Assembly: GCF_029222965.1 (NCBI RefSeq)
Contig: NZ_JARHUD010000003.1
Location: 365,497 to 429,496 of the forward strand
DNA: 64,000 nt
Source of the DNA: Aquibaculum arenosum
GTDB lineage: Bacteria > Pseudomonadota > Alphaproteobacteria > Kiloniellales > DSM-21159
Direction: 5' to 3'
The position numbers and the translations under genes were made by a program. Below the pieces are notes generated by a model. The model had not been told where the DNA came from. It did no database searches and was given only the letters and a program-made list of their open reading frames with translations. Shown here in pieces: positions 19,703 through 28,396 of the stretch; positions within the stretch are counted from its first letter, which is position 1, and every line of letters starts with the position of its first letter.

Positions 19703-20978
19703 CATGGTCATGTCCGGACACTCCCGCGAGCTGCGCGCAGAGGCGCGCTTCGATGTCATCCTCTCAGGCGGGGGCCTGGTGGGAATGAGCTTGGGCGTCG
19801 CATTGGCCGATGCCGGGCTGCAAGTGGCGGTGATCGACCGCGAGGATCCGGCCAAGGTCGTCGACGCGCCCTTCGATGGGCGTGCTTCTGCCATCGCGCG
19901 TGGCTCGCAGCAGGTGCTTTCCACCATCGGCGTCTGGCAGCACGTCGGCGTTGATGCGGCGGCGATTCTCGATATTCGCGTCAGCGACGGCAAAGTCGGC
20001 CGCCGCCCGTCGCGGCTCTTCCTGCACTATGACAGCGCCGACCTAGGCGAAGGGCCCATGGGCTACATTGTGGAGAACCGCGTGCTGCGCCGGGCGTTGC
20101 AGGCGCGCGCCGCCGAACTGCCCGGCCTGAGCCTGCTGGCGCCGCTGACCCTCGAATCAGACCGGCGCAGCGCACAAGGGGCCGAAGCGCTGCTCTCCGA
20201 CGGACGCCGGCTCACGGCGCCGTTGCTCGTGGCGGCCGAGGGACGCAACTCGCCGCTGCGCCGCCGCGCCAACATCCCCGTGACCACCTGGGACTACCCG
20301 CAGGCTGGGATCGTCTGCACGCTCTACCATGAGCTGGACCACGCCGGTACGGCGCATGAGCACTTTCTGCCGTCGGGTCCCTTCGCGGTGCTGCCACTGA
20401 CCGATGACGAGCAGGGACGCCATCGCTCCTCCCTGGTCTGGACCGAAAAGCGCGAGTTGGTGGCCGGTTTCATGGCCATGGACGATGTCGCTTTCGCCGG
20501 CGAACTGCAGCGTCGCTTTGGCTATGGCCTGGGCAAGATTACGGTGGAGGGCCATCGTTGGTCCTATCCGCTGTCGCTGATGCATGCGGCGCGCTACCAC
20601 GACCGGCGCCTGGTCCTGATCGGCGATGCGGCGCACCAGATCCACCCGATAGCCGGCCAGGGTTTCAATCTCGGTCTGCGCGATGTGGCCGCCCTGGCGG
20701 AATGCCTGGTGGATGCCCGGCGCCTTGGCCTCGATCTCGGCAGCCCCTCAGTGCTGGAGCGCTATCAGAGTTGGCGGCGCTTCGACACCCTGGCGATGCT
20801 GGCGGCGACCGACGGCATCAACCGGCTCTTTTCCAACGACCTGCCCCCTGTCCGCCTGGCGCGAGACCTTGGCCTCGCTGCGGTCAATCGCCTGGGGCCG
20901 GCACGGCGGCTCTTCATGCGCCATGCCATGGGTGTGGTGGGCGATCTGCCCCGGCTGGTGCGCGGCGAGCCACTCTGA
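19703..20978 (+). CDS. UbiH/UbiF/Coq6-family FAD monooxygenase
   Basis: Flavin-dependent aromatic hydroxylase, probably one of the ubiquinone-ring hydroxylases. The coding frame begins at the ATG at 19704, giving 424 residues. FAD motif ILSGGGLVGMSLG is near residue 17, the DG-type motif LLVAAEGRNS is mid-protein, and the diagnostic GDAAHQIHPIAGQGFNLGLRD is near residue 307. A TTG-initiated extension to 19650 is open but not family-like. Which ring carbon it hydroxylates (UbiH, UbiI, UbiF or a broad-range UbiL/UbiM) cannot be decided here. It is divergent from glnK across the sigma-54 promoter region. Confidence 0.88.
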
Positions 20979-21091
20979 CGCGCCTATCCTTCTCGCGCAT
21001 TCTACCTCTGCAGCAGAGTTTATCTTTTGCATTTGCAAGAGACGGCAACTTCGTGATTCTATTGGCCATCTGCTGATAGGGGACCTGAACC

Positions 21092-21469
21092 ATGCCTGCC
21101 TTGCGATCTTTGCTGCTGGTGAGCCTTGCCGCAATGCTGCTGGCCGGCTGCGGACTTTTTCGCTCCGCGCCAGAACCGTCGCAGTCCGCACCGGCCGCCG
21201 GACCAACCGGAAGCATCGAACTCAGCCTGATCGACCGCAGCACGCTGCGGCGTGCCTCGGCTCCGCTGCAATGGCACGTGCGCACCCACCCCAGTCACCC
21301 GGCCGGGGATCAGGTCGTCTATGCCGGCAACTCCTCAGCTCCCCGGCTGCAGCTGGCCGGGGGCTGGTACCTGGTCGAAGTGGAGCACGATCGCGGTAGG
21401 AACACTCATGTGTTCGAAATCTATCCCGGCGTACACCAGGACATGCACCTTGTGCGGATGAAGGAGTGA
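21092..21469 (+). CDS. Small predicted lipoprotein
   Basis: A 125-residue protein with a signal peptide and lipobox LLAGC (Cys about 20), so predicted to be lipid-anchored. A Pro/Ser/Ala linker follows, then a beta-rich region with QWHVRTHPSH and GGWYLVEVEHDRG, ending in an EIYPG-HQDMHLVRMKE segment. I do not recognise a characterised family; the layout resembles small periplasmic carboxypeptidase-regulatory-like or Ig-like folds. A GATAGGGGACC ribosome site precedes the ATG. It is convergent with the SDR gene, 21 nt away. Confidence 0.7.
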   Translation: MPALRSLLLVSLAAMLLAGCGLFRSAPEPSQSAPAAGPTGSIELSLIDRSTLRRASAPLQWHVRTHPSHPAGDQVVYAGNSSAPRLQLAGGWYLVEVEHDRGRNTHVFEIYPGVHQDMHLVRMKE

Positions 21470-21490
21470 CAGGCGCAGTGGCGATCCGAT

Positions 21491-22237
21491 CTATCGCCCG
21501 CCGCCGACGCGAATCACCGTCCCGTTGATGTAGGACGCAGCCTCCGAGAGCAGCCAGACCACCGGTTCGGCAGCTTCCTCGGCGCTGCCGGAGCGGCCCA
21601 GCGGTACCGTGGGCGCCATGCGCTCAACCCGATCCGGGATTCCCGCAGAAGCGTGGATATCGGTTTCGATCAGTCCAGGGGCCACGGCGTTGACGCGAAT
21701 GCCCTCGGGACCGAGCTCCTTCGACAAGCCGATGGTCATGCTGTCGATCGCGCCCTTGGAGGCGGCGTACCAGATGAACTCGCCGGGGCTGCCCAGAGTG
21801 GCGGCGCCGGAGGATAGGTTGACGATGGCGCCGCCGGCCCCGCCACGCCCCTTGCCCATGCGACGGGCTGCTTCACGGCAGCAGAGCAGGCTGCCCATGA
21901 CGTTGATGTCGAGCGTGCGCTGCATTTCCTCGACCGAAGCCTCAATGAAGGGCGAGGCCCGGCCGGTTATGCCGGCAGAGTTCACCAGTCCCGTTACGGG
22001 TCCAAGCGCCTCTTCCACGCGGTCGAACAGCGCGATCACCGCCTTTTCATCGCTGACTTCGGCCTGCAGCGCCACGGCGCGCCGACCGGCGGCCTCGACC
22101 GATGCCACCACCTGCTTTGCGGCGCTTGCGTCGCTGCCATAACCCACGGCCACGTCCCAGCCGTCGCGCGCTGCCAGGCGGCAGGCGGCGGCCCCGATGC
22201 CACGGCTTCCGCCGGTGACGAGTAGTATTTTACTCAC
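21491..22237 (-). CDS. Short-chain dehydrogenase/reductase
   Basis: Classical SDR, 248 residues from the GTG at 22237, which has GGAGGATCG upstream. Cofactor loop TGGSRGIG is at residues 8-15, NSAG at about 90, catalytic Ser in IVNLSSGAATLG and the Tyr/Lys pair in WYAASKGAID, followed by PGLIETDIHA. Basic-residue features around the second strand (VGYGSD) suggest NADP rather than NAD, with low certainty. The substrate is unknown; the subgroup is FabG/glucose-1-dehydrogenase-like. It is divergent from the TRAP transporter operon. Confidence 0.88.
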   Translation of the reverse strand: MSKILLVTGGSRGIGAAACRLAARDGWDVAVGYGSDASAAKQVVASVEAAGRRAVALQAEVSDEKAVIALFDRVEEALGPVTGLVNSAGITGRASPFIEASVEEMQRTLDINVMGSLLCCREAARRMGKGRGGAGGAIVNLSSGAATLGSPGEFIWYAASKGAIDSMTIGLSKELGPEGIRVNAVAPGLIETDIHASAGIPDRVERMAPTVPLGRSGSAEEAAEPVVWLLSEAASYINGTVIRVGGGR

Positions 22238-22619
22238 GACTTTCGATCCTCCCCGGGTGCTGGCAAGCCGTCGGTGCGGCCTTCCCCTACGCCGCCTCAC
22301 CATCGCTGACTTGCTACCCCAGGCACGCGCTTTTGGAAAGCGCGGCCGCACTTCTACACATAAGAGGGAGTCGACAGGTGAGAAATGGTCAGACTATAGT
22401 TTGCCCCGTCGACTTCGAATGTCGTCGACCGGCGCGGTTACGGAACCTGGTTTGGTAGCGGCGCCGAACATAAACAGGGGGCAGGGTCGGAGCCGGTGAA
22501 AGTCAAATAGCGTAAGCTTCAAACAATGGCTCTGTGCTGGCGGTGCAAGGGCAGAACAATAGCTCGCCACCGTTGCTCCACTTCAGAGTTCACGCCCAAT
22601 CGCAGGGAGGCGACCTATC
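22238..22619 (+). other. Divergent intergenic region, SDR / TRAP operon
   Basis: No gene seen. The region contains an inverted repeat GTCGAC at 22409-22414 and about 22427-22432. It also has TGGTCAGACTA at 22387-22397, one base from the TGGT-N3-ACCA pattern bound by some FCD-type GntR regulators. No confident -35/-10 pair could be chosen. It must carry the promoters of both divergent units. Confidence 0.4.
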
Positions 22620-23798
22620 ATGAAGAAAGTTCTGGCTGGGACGGCCGCGGTGGCGCTCGCCGGTTTCGTGGTGACCGGCATGGGGGCGCCGGCGTCCGCG
22701 CAAGAAGAATTCAACCTCACATTCCAATCAACCTGGTCCTCCAGTGACCCGCACCAGACAAACTTTGTGCGCTGGGCGGAGCAGATCGAAAAGAACACCG
22801 GTGGCCGGGTCACCATCGAAACGCTGCCCGCGGGCGCAGTGGTGCCAGCTTTCGAAGTGCTGGATGCCGTGCATGAGCAGATCATCGACGGCGGCCATGC
22901 CTGGTCCGGCTACTGGGTCGGCAAGAACCGCGCCGCGGTCATGGTCTCTTCCGGGCCTGCCGGTCCCTTCGGCATGGATTCCTTCGACTACTGGGGTTGG
23001 ATCTGGGAAGGCGGTGGCCTTGACGTCAACAACGCCTTCTTCAACGACGTCCTGAACGTCGACGTCTTCTGGATGCCGGTGGGCAGCACCGGGCCGCAAT
23101 CCTTGGGCTGGTACAATGTCGAGCTGGAATCGGCCGATGACCTGCGTGGATTGCGCCTGCGCATTCCGGGCATCCCGGGCGAAATGTATTCAGACATGGG
23201 CGTTTCGGTGGTCACTCTGCCAGGCGGCGAAATCGTGCCGGCCGGCGAGCGCGGCGTGATCGATGCTGGCGAGTTCGTCAATCCCTATCACGACGAGGCG
23301 CTCGGCTTCGAGGACGTCTGGCAGTATCACTATGCGCCAGCCTACCACGAGTCCGTGACGGTGGCGGAGGTGCTGTTCAACACCGAGATCTGGGAGTCCT
23401 TCCCCGAGGATATCAAGAACATCATCATCGTTACCACCCAGGCCCACTATCTCTGGTGGGAGAACCACAAGCCTTACCAGAACCGCCTGGCCATGCAGCG
23501 CTTGTCAGAGAAGGGCGTGCAGTTCCGGCGGACGCCAGACGATATCCTGGAAGAATCGATGGACGCTTGGCACGGCATTATGGCGGAAGAGTATGCCAAC
23601 AATCCGGCCTTCAAGGATATCGCCGATTCCCAGCTCGAGTGGGCGTCGCACAACGTTGTTGCCCGCCGCATGTTGGAGCCGAACTGGAAAGCCATTGCGG
23701 ACCGCTACTGGGCTCCAGGCGGCCTGGTTGAAAGCGGCGAGATCGTGGACTTCGAGTACACGGCGCCGTCGGATTACGACACCTTCATAGCCGATTGA
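22620..23798 (+). CDS. dctP: TRAP transporter substrate-binding protein (DctP, TakP-like)
   Basis: Periplasmic binding protein, 392 residues, with a signal peptide cleaved around APASAQ. The ATG has GGGAGG upstream. The conserved DctP arginine segment is RGLRLRIPG, and GVIDAGEFVNPYHDEALGF corresponds to the DAAEWVGPYxD region of the TakP branch (alpha-keto and hydroxy monocarboxylates). The ligand is therefore probably a carboxylate, perhaps a 2-oxo acid with a metal, by inference only. It is the first gene of dctPQM; a hairpin separates it from dctQ. Confidence 0.92.
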   Translation: MKKVLAGTAAVALAGFVVTGMGAPASAQEEFNLTFQSTWSSSDPHQTNFVRWAEQIEKNTGGRVTIETLPAGAVVPAFEVLDAVHEQIIDGGHAWSGYWVGKNRAAVMVSSGPAGPFGMDSFDYWGWIWEGGGLDVNNAFFNDVLNVDVFWMPVGSTGPQSLGWYNVELESADDLRGLRLRIPGIPGEMYSDMGVSVVTLPGGEIVPAGERGVIDAGEFVNPYHDEALGFEDVWQYHYAPAYHESVTVAEVLFNTEIWESFPEDIKNIIIVTTQAHYLWWENHKPYQNRLAMQRLSEKGVQFRRTPDDILEESMDAWHGIMAEEYANNPAFKDIADSQLEWASHNVVARRMLEPNWKAIADRYWAPGGLVESGEIVDFEYTAPSDYDTFIAD

Positions 23799-23813
23799 TC
23801 CGAGTGCAATGAA

Positions 23814-23864
23814 GCAGCCGCGGGGGTGCCGGTGCGCAGAGTGCCAGCACCCCTTTGCGGCTGC
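23814..23864 (+). terminator. Large hairpin between dctP and dctQ
   Basis: Arms GCAGCCGC (23814-23821) and GCGGCTGC (23857-23864) enclose an inner GGGTGC/GCACCC pair. The hairpin is followed by GTTCTTG. It begins 15 nt after the dctP stop. This looks like an attenuating or mRNA-stabilising element that keeps binding-protein levels above those of the membrane subunits. Confidence 0.65.
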
Positions 23865-23907
23865 GTTCTTGTGTTCGCTCTGACCGCTCTTTCGGGGGGC
23901 TTCGCGT

Positions 23908-24435
23908 ATGCCATTGGACTCCGGAGTACGCGCGATTGTCAGGGGTATCGACCGCTTCACCATTCTGTGTGCGCGGGTCTTTGCCTGGATGTCGATCGTG
24001 CTCATGCTGGCCATCGTCTGGCATGTGGTGGCGCGCTACGTTTTCCACTCGCCCACAATCTGGGCCTATGACGTCACCTACATGCTCTACGGCTCCATGT
24101 TCATGCTGGGGTCGGCCTACTGTCTCTATCGGGGCGGCCATATCCGCACCGACTTTCTCTATCGCGCTTGGAGCCCGCGGTGGCAGGGGATCATGGATGC
24201 GGTGCTCTATGTCCTGCTGTTCTTTCCGGCGATGTGGCTCTTTTTCGAAGCCGGTTACGGCTACGCCGAGCGTTCCTGGATACAGGGGGAGCGCGGCTTC
24301 TATTCGCCCTGGGCGCCGCCGATCTATCCCTTCAAGACGGTCATTCCGGTGGCCATCGTGCTGCTGATGATCCAGGGGGTGTCTGAACTCTTGAAATCGC
24401 TTTACGCGGCAATCGTCGGGAGGTGGCCGGAATGA
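23908..24435 (+). CDS. dctQ: TRAP transporter small permease subunit (DctQ)
   Basis: 175 residues with four predicted membrane helices (about 22-45, 58-76, 95-115 and 145-165). It has the DctQ signature spread over VVARYVFHSPTIWAYDVTYML and the GGHIRTDF motif after helix 2. It bridges the substrate-binding protein and the large permease. The stop overlaps the dctM ATG (ATGA). Confidence 0.92.
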   Translation: MPLDSGVRAIVRGIDRFTILCARVFAWMSIVLMLAIVWHVVARYVFHSPTIWAYDVTYMLYGSMFMLGSAYCLYRGGHIRTDFLYRAWSPRWQGIMDAVLYVLLFFPAMWLFFEAGYGYAERSWIQGERGFYSPWAPPIYPFKTVIPVAIVLLMIQGVSELLKSLYAAIVGRWPE

Positions 24436-25748
24436 GCACCGAGTATCTCGGCCTGGTGATGCTCGGATTGCTCCTCGTCACCATCTTTATGGGTTTCCCC
24501 ATCGCCTTCACGCTGATGCTGTTGGCGGTGGTTTTTGGTTACATGGGCCTGGAGCACCGGGTCTTCCGTCTGATGGTCTCACAGACCTTTGGGTTGATGC
24601 AGGAAGAGGTTCTGGCCGCCGTTCCTCTGTTCGTTCTCATGGGATTCTTCCTGGAACGATCAGGCTTGATGGAACGATTATTCAGGGCCCTGCAGCTCGC
24701 CATGGGCGGGATGCCGGGCTCGCTGTACCTCGTCACCCTGCTCACAGCCACGGTCTTCGCTACGGCCACCGGCATCATCGGTGCATCCGTGACGGTCATC
24801 GGGCTGCTTGCAGTGCCGGTGATGCTGAAGAACGGCTACTATCCGCGGCTGGCTGCCGGTGTGGTCTGTGCCGGCGGTACGCTGGGCATTCTGATCCCTC
24901 CTTCGATCATGCTGGTGCTCATGGGGCCGGTGCTGGGTGTGTCGGTGCTGCATCTCTTTGCAGGCGCAATCATTCCGGGCTTGCTGCTGGCGGGCATGCA
25001 CATGGCCTATGCCATGTTCCGTTCCTATATGAACCCGGCCTTGGGACCGCCCCTGCCGGTGGAGGAGCGGGCAGCGAACTGGGGCGTGGTCGTCAAAGAG
25101 TTGATTGCCGGCTTCCTGCCCGCGGCGGCGCTCATGTTCTTCGCTTTGGGCACGATCCTCATCGGCATCGCCACACCAACGGAAGCGGCCGGTCTGGGGG
25201 CCTTCGGTGCCTTCCTGCTGGCGATCGTCTATCGGCGCATGAACTGGCCGATGTTCAAAGACTGCATGATGAACACATTGCAGACCACCGCCATGATTCT
25301 CTTCCTGGCGGTGGCGGCGAACATCTATGCGTCGATCTTCTCACGGCTGGGCAGCGGGGCGCTTGTCACCGACTGGTTCCTCAACATGCCCTTCGAGCCC
25401 TTCTGGATCATGGTCATGATGATGATCCTGATCTTCCTGCTCGCCTGGCCGCTCGAGTGGCCGGCCATCGTGCTGATCTTCGTGCCCATCCTGGCGCCGA
25501 TCGTGCGCGAGCTGGAAATGAGCCTGCTGTGGTTCGGGATTCTGGTGGCGGTCAATCTCCAGTCCGCCTTCCTCTCCCCACCGGTGGCCATGGCGGCCTA
25601 TTACCTGAAGGGCGCTGCGCCCGAATTGAGTTTGGGGGACATCTATATCGGCATGCTGCAGTTCAATGTGATTCAGAACATTGCAGTGGTGTTTGTGCTG
25701 CTGTTCCCAGGCTTGGCACTCTGGCTGCCCGGCCTAATCTACGGCTGA
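24432..25748 (+). CDS. dctM: TRAP transporter large permease subunit (DctM)
   Basis: 438-residue Na+-coupled permease with about twelve hydrophobic segments. Family motifs include PLFVLMGFFLERSG, the glycine-rich TGIIGASVTVIGLLAVPVM, GTLGILIPPSIMLVLMG and ATPTEAAGLGAFGA, which belong to the DctM/ion-transporter superfamily core. The ATG at 24432 has GGGAGGTGG upstream and overlaps dctQ. It ends the operon; two terminator-like hairpins follow. Confidence 0.95.
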   Translation: MSTEYLGLVMLGLLLVTIFMGFPIAFTLMLLAVVFGYMGLEHRVFRLMVSQTFGLMQEEVLAAVPLFVLMGFFLERSGLMERLFRALQLAMGGMPGSLYLVTLLTATVFATATGIIGASVTVIGLLAVPVMLKNGYYPRLAAGVVCAGGTLGILIPPSIMLVLMGPVLGVSVLHLFAGAIIPGLLLAGMHMAYAMFRSYMNPALGPPLPVEERAANWGVVVKELIAGFLPAAALMFFALGTILIGIATPTEAAGLGAFGAFLLAIVYRRMNWPMFKDCMMNTLQTTAMILFLAVAANIYASIFSRLGSGALVTDWFLNMPFEPFWIMVMMMILIFLLAWPLEWPAIVLIFVPILAPIVRELEMSLLWFGILVAVNLQSAFLSPPVAMAAYYLKGAAPELSLGDIYIGMLQFNVIQNIAVVFVLLFPGLALWLPGLIYG

Positions 25749-25755
25749 GGCAAAA

Positions 25756-25781
25756 CCGCCCGGGCCTTCAGGCCCGGGCGG
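25756..25781 (-). terminator. Terminator for the nucleotidyltransferase gene (hairpin usable on both strands)
   Basis: Perfect 11-bp stem CCGCCCGGGCC / GGCCCGGGCGG with a 4-nt loop. On the minus strand it is followed by TTTTG, giving a terminator for the convergent gene ending at 25844. On the plus strand it lies 7 nt after the dctM stop but without a T-run. Confidence 0.75.
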
Positions 25782-25796
25782 TACTCTCTAATCAAG

Positions 25797-25835
25797 AGCG
25801 CAGGCGCGGCCATTGGCTGGGTCTGCGCTTTTTTT
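25797..25835 (+). terminator. Intrinsic terminator of dctPQM
   Basis: AGCGCAG (25797-25803) pairs with CTGCGCT (25823-25829) and is followed by an unbroken run of seven T (25829-25835). The inner 19 nt can form a minor GGCC-containing helix. It lies 48 nt after the dctM stop, in addition to the preceding hairpin. Confidence 0.8.
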
Positions 25836-25843
25836 CAGGGCCT

Positions 25844-26863
25844 TCACGCAAGCGACCGGAGCGTTTCAGCAGTACGCGGCAAGCGGTTGAGGCTTGCCTC
25901 GAGGCGCTCGCGCCAGCGGGGGCCGCGCGACAGCGCATCCTGGAAGGCTTCCGCAAGATCATCGGGCCGGTCTTCGGCCAGCACGGCAATAAGGAACTCT
26001 GCCTGAGCGCGCTCCTTGCGCGCTTTCGCCTGGTCGGGGCCGCGCAGTCGGCGATCGGCGACGATCAGCTTGTGGATGGCGAAGCGTTCGGGGCGCGGGA
26101 TCTGCACGAGCACGCCCGACCGGTAGAGCGCAATGGCGGGGATGGGCTCCGCGATGAGGAAGTTCAGGTAGTTCAGAGCCTGCGCGCTCACGCCGAGCGC
26201 CGGCAAGCGCTTGACCCGCTCGTCACCGAAAGCCGGTGTCAGAAACTCGACCATGGCCTGTCCCCGGCTCTGTCGCCACCTCCAGACCTGCCGATCATGA
26301 ATGCCAAGCACGGGCTCGAACTTCAGTGCCTGGAGAATCTCGCCCGGAGTCTCTTCCACACGATCCTCGAGCGCGACCGAAAGACGCTCGAAGCTAGCGA
26401 TATCCAGGTCTCCCGTCTGTGCCAGTTCCTCGGCATCGAAGCGCACACCCAGTTCCCCTTGGTAGAGGGCATAGGCGCCGGTTCCCACCAAGGTTCCGCC
26501 GAGCCGGAACACACCCGCCCGGGCGAAGGCAAGAAGCATGGACCCGCTGTCCCGGTCGGTTGCGATAAAGCCTTCGGCACGCAGGGTCCGTGCCAGGCGC
26601 GCCATCGTCTTCCTGCGTTCCTTTGCGTCGGCCTTGAGCTCAGTCGCCCGCGCCAGGCGCGCGCGCATCTCGGGCGTGTCCTCACCCAGGTAGCAGCTCT
26701 TCATTTCTGTTCCGAGCCGGAATTTGTCGTAGAGATAGGTGCGCCCGTTGCGCTGGCGCGCCTCGATGCTGCCGAGAATGCCGGAAGCGGTCTCGTCGAG
26801 GTGAAGCCTCAGGAGATCCTGATAGGCCACCTGTGCGGAGCGGGAGTGGGATAGGATGTCCAT
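25844..26863 (-). CDS. GSU2403-like nucleotidyltransferase-fold protein
   Basis: A 339-residue soluble protein. A helical N-terminus (RQRNGRTYLYDKFRLGTEMKS) precedes a DNA-polymerase-beta-type nucleotidyltransferase core. The glycine motif LVGTGAYALYQGELG is at about 125-139 and the metal-binding D-h-D is Asp152/Asp154 in TGDLDIA. I place it in the GSU2403/NTP_transf_8 group, whose function is unknown. No partner gene (HEPN, HTH or nuclease) is adjacent: it stands alone between convergent dctM and the terminator of the upstream operon. Two palindromic operators cover its promoter. Possible roles are nucleotidylation of a tRNA or protein, or a toxin-like activity; none is shown. Confidence 0.75.
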   Translation of the reverse strand: MDILSHSRSAQVAYQDLLRLHLDETASGILGSIEARQRNGRTYLYDKFRLGTEMKSCYLGEDTPEMRARLARATELKADAKERRKTMARLARTLRAEGFIATDRDSGSMLLAFARAGVFRLGGTLVGTGAYALYQGELGVRFDAEELAQTGDLDIASFERLSVALEDRVEETPGEILQALKFEPVLGIHDRQVWRWRQSRGQAMVEFLTPAFGDERVKRLPALGVSAQALNYLNFLIAEPIPAIALYRSGVLVQIPRPERFAIHKLIVADRRLRGPDQAKARKERAQAEFLIAVLAEDRPDDLAEAFQDALSRGPRWRERLEASLNRLPRTAETLRSLA

Positions 26864-26875
26864 AGCGGTCGCTCA

Positions 26876-26946
26876 CTGTGTGCATCAAACATATTATTGC
26901 TGCACACAGCGGGCAAGTGTGCAGCATAGTATTTTTTGCTGCACAT
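26876..26946 (-). promoter_or_regulatory. Twin palindromic operators over the promoter of the nucleotidyltransferase gene
   Basis: Two inverted repeats share one design. Site 1 (26876-26909) has arms CTGTGTGCATCA and TGCTGCACACAG, 11 of 12 complementary, with a 10-nt spacer. Site 2 (26917-26946) has arms GTGTGCAGCA and TGCTGCACAT, 9 of 10, also with a 10-nt spacer. The common half-site is TGTGCAGCA and the centres are 39 bp apart. A candidate promoter on the minus strand, TTGCCC (26911-26916), 17 nt, TATGTT (26888-26893), fits exactly. Site 1 covers the spacer and -10, and site 2 abuts the -35. Site 1 ends 13 nt before the start codon. Confidence 0.8.
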
Positions 26947-27012
26947 AGTCCGCGCTCCATAGCTGGTAAGGCTGTAGCGCAGACCGTGTTCTTGTCGAAC
27001 CGCTTTTCCCGC

Positions 27013-27052
27013 AAAAGGAAAGGGGCCGCGCCCGGCATCGAGGCGCGACCCC
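27013..27052 (-). terminator. Terminator of the GntR-PhyH-SAF operon
   Basis: On the minus strand GGGGTCGCGCC (27052-27042) pairs with GGCGCGGCCCC (27032-27022) and is followed by TTTCCTTTT. It starts about 19 nt after the SAF-oxidoreductase stop. Confidence 0.8.
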
Positions 27053-27070
27053 TTCTCACATTCGGTGGCT

Positions 27071-28396
27071 TTACTGTGCCGCCTGGGCCTTGGGCGCGAA
27101 GGCCGCTTCCATGGTGCGGCGGGTGCGGTAGGTTTCGTCGGCTTCGTTTATGTCGACGTCTGCCCAGGTGACCGGCTGTCCCGCCTGCACGGGCCGGATC
27201 AACTTGATGCCGTGGGCAAGGCCGATGGGCAGGCCGCCGATCGCCAGCGATTCTTCTGCTGGCATGAGCTTGCCCCAGACACAGAAGCCCCCCTCGCCAT
27301 CGAGCTCCTCGCCGGCGGCCAGATCGCGCTTGGCTGTGGCAACCACGTCGCCGCGGAATCCCGTGGGCGCGCCGGTTGCCTCACCGCGCAGGGCGGCGGA
27401 GAGAACGGAGACCCCCAGTTCCAGCCCGATCAGGTGATAGGGCTTGTACATGGCGGCACGGGTGCCACTCGGGTCGGTGACCAGACCATACTCGCGGAAG
27501 CAGCGGGCGGTGTAGGGGCCTGGGGCCTCGAAGACCACGTAGACGCCCCAGCGCAGGTCGCGGAAGACCGGACGCCCGTCGCGTTCCACCGAGGAGATCA
27601 CCTCCACCTGGCCCGGCGTCTCAAGCGCTCCGCCTTCCTGCCTCGGCCGCAGGATCAGCGGCAGGTCGTCGACGCCGCAGGCCGGGAAGGCCAGCCCCGC
27701 AGACGGCACGCCGAGGCCGGTGGCGTTGGCGACCGCCGCCATCTCGATACCGGACTTGGTGCCGTCCATGAAGGAATTGAACATCTGCGGGTTCATACCG
27801 CCCGCGGCTGCGTCTTCCGCCGTAATGCCGTAATGCCCCCAGACCGTATCGGGGGTCGAGGCATGGTAGGCGGGCAGATACTTGGTGCCCTTGCCGGCGG
27901 CAACGACCTCCATGCCCACGGCGCGCGCCCAGTCTACCATCTCGCAGATCAGCGCCGGCTGGTCGCCATAGGCCAGGGAGTAGACCACGCCAGCCTGCGC
28001 TGCTTCCTGGGCGAGCAGGGGCCCCGCCAGCACGTCCGCCTCGACATTGACCATGACGATGTGCTTGCCCGCCGCAATCGCGGCTCGGGCGTGGCGGATG
28101 CCGGCGGCCGGATTGCCGGTGGCCTCCACGACCACCTCGACGTCATCGCGCCCGACCGCGGCACTTGCGTCGTCGGTGAAGGTGGTCGCCGCAATCTGCT
28201 CACTGCTCCAGCCCACAGCTTCGCAGGCCTTGCGGGCGCGATCCGGTGACAGGTCGGCAATCGCCGCCACTTCCAGCCCGCGGGTGTGCGGCACCTGGGC
28301 CAGAAACATCGAGCCGAACTTGCCGGCGCCGATCACCGTGACCCGGATCGGCTTACCGGCGTCCATGCGGCGTTGCAAAAGGGCGTACAGATTCAT
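27071..28396 (-). CDS. Homoserine-dehydrogenase-like NAD(P) oxidoreductase with C-terminal SAF domain (COG4091-like)
   Basis: 441 residues. The N-terminal Rossmann fold has VTVIGAGKFGSMFLAQV (about 20-36), then VVVEATGNPAAG and the dehydrogenase core. The C-terminal part (about 340-405) has the SAF-like pattern AKRDLAAGEELDGEGGFCVWGKLMP. This is the COG4091 type of 'predicted homoserine dehydrogenase', whose true substrates are mostly branched or unusual sugar acids where known at all; this one is unassigned. Its ATG overlaps the PhyH stop (ATGA), so the oxygenase and dehydrogenase probably act in one pathway. A terminator follows. Confidence 0.8.
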   Translation of the reverse strand: MNLYALLQRRMDAGKPIRVTVIGAGKFGSMFLAQVPHTRGLEVAAIADLSPDRARKACEAVGWSSEQIAATTFTDDASAAVGRDDVEVVVEATGNPAAGIRHARAAIAAGKHIVMVNVEADVLAGPLLAQEAAQAGVVYSLAYGDQPALICEMVDWARAVGMEVVAAGKGTKYLPAYHASTPDTVWGHYGITAEDAAAGGMNPQMFNSFMDGTKSGIEMAAVANATGLGVPSAGLAFPACGVDDLPLILRPRQEGGALETPGQVEVISSVERDGRPVFRDLRWGVYVVFEAPGPYTARCFREYGLVTDPSGTRAAMYKPYHLIGLELGVSVLSAALRGEATGAPTGFRGDVVATAKRDLAAGEELDGEGGFCVWGKLMPAEESLAIGGLPIGLAHGIKLIRPVQAGQPVTWADVDINEADETYRTRRTMEAAFAPKAQAAQ

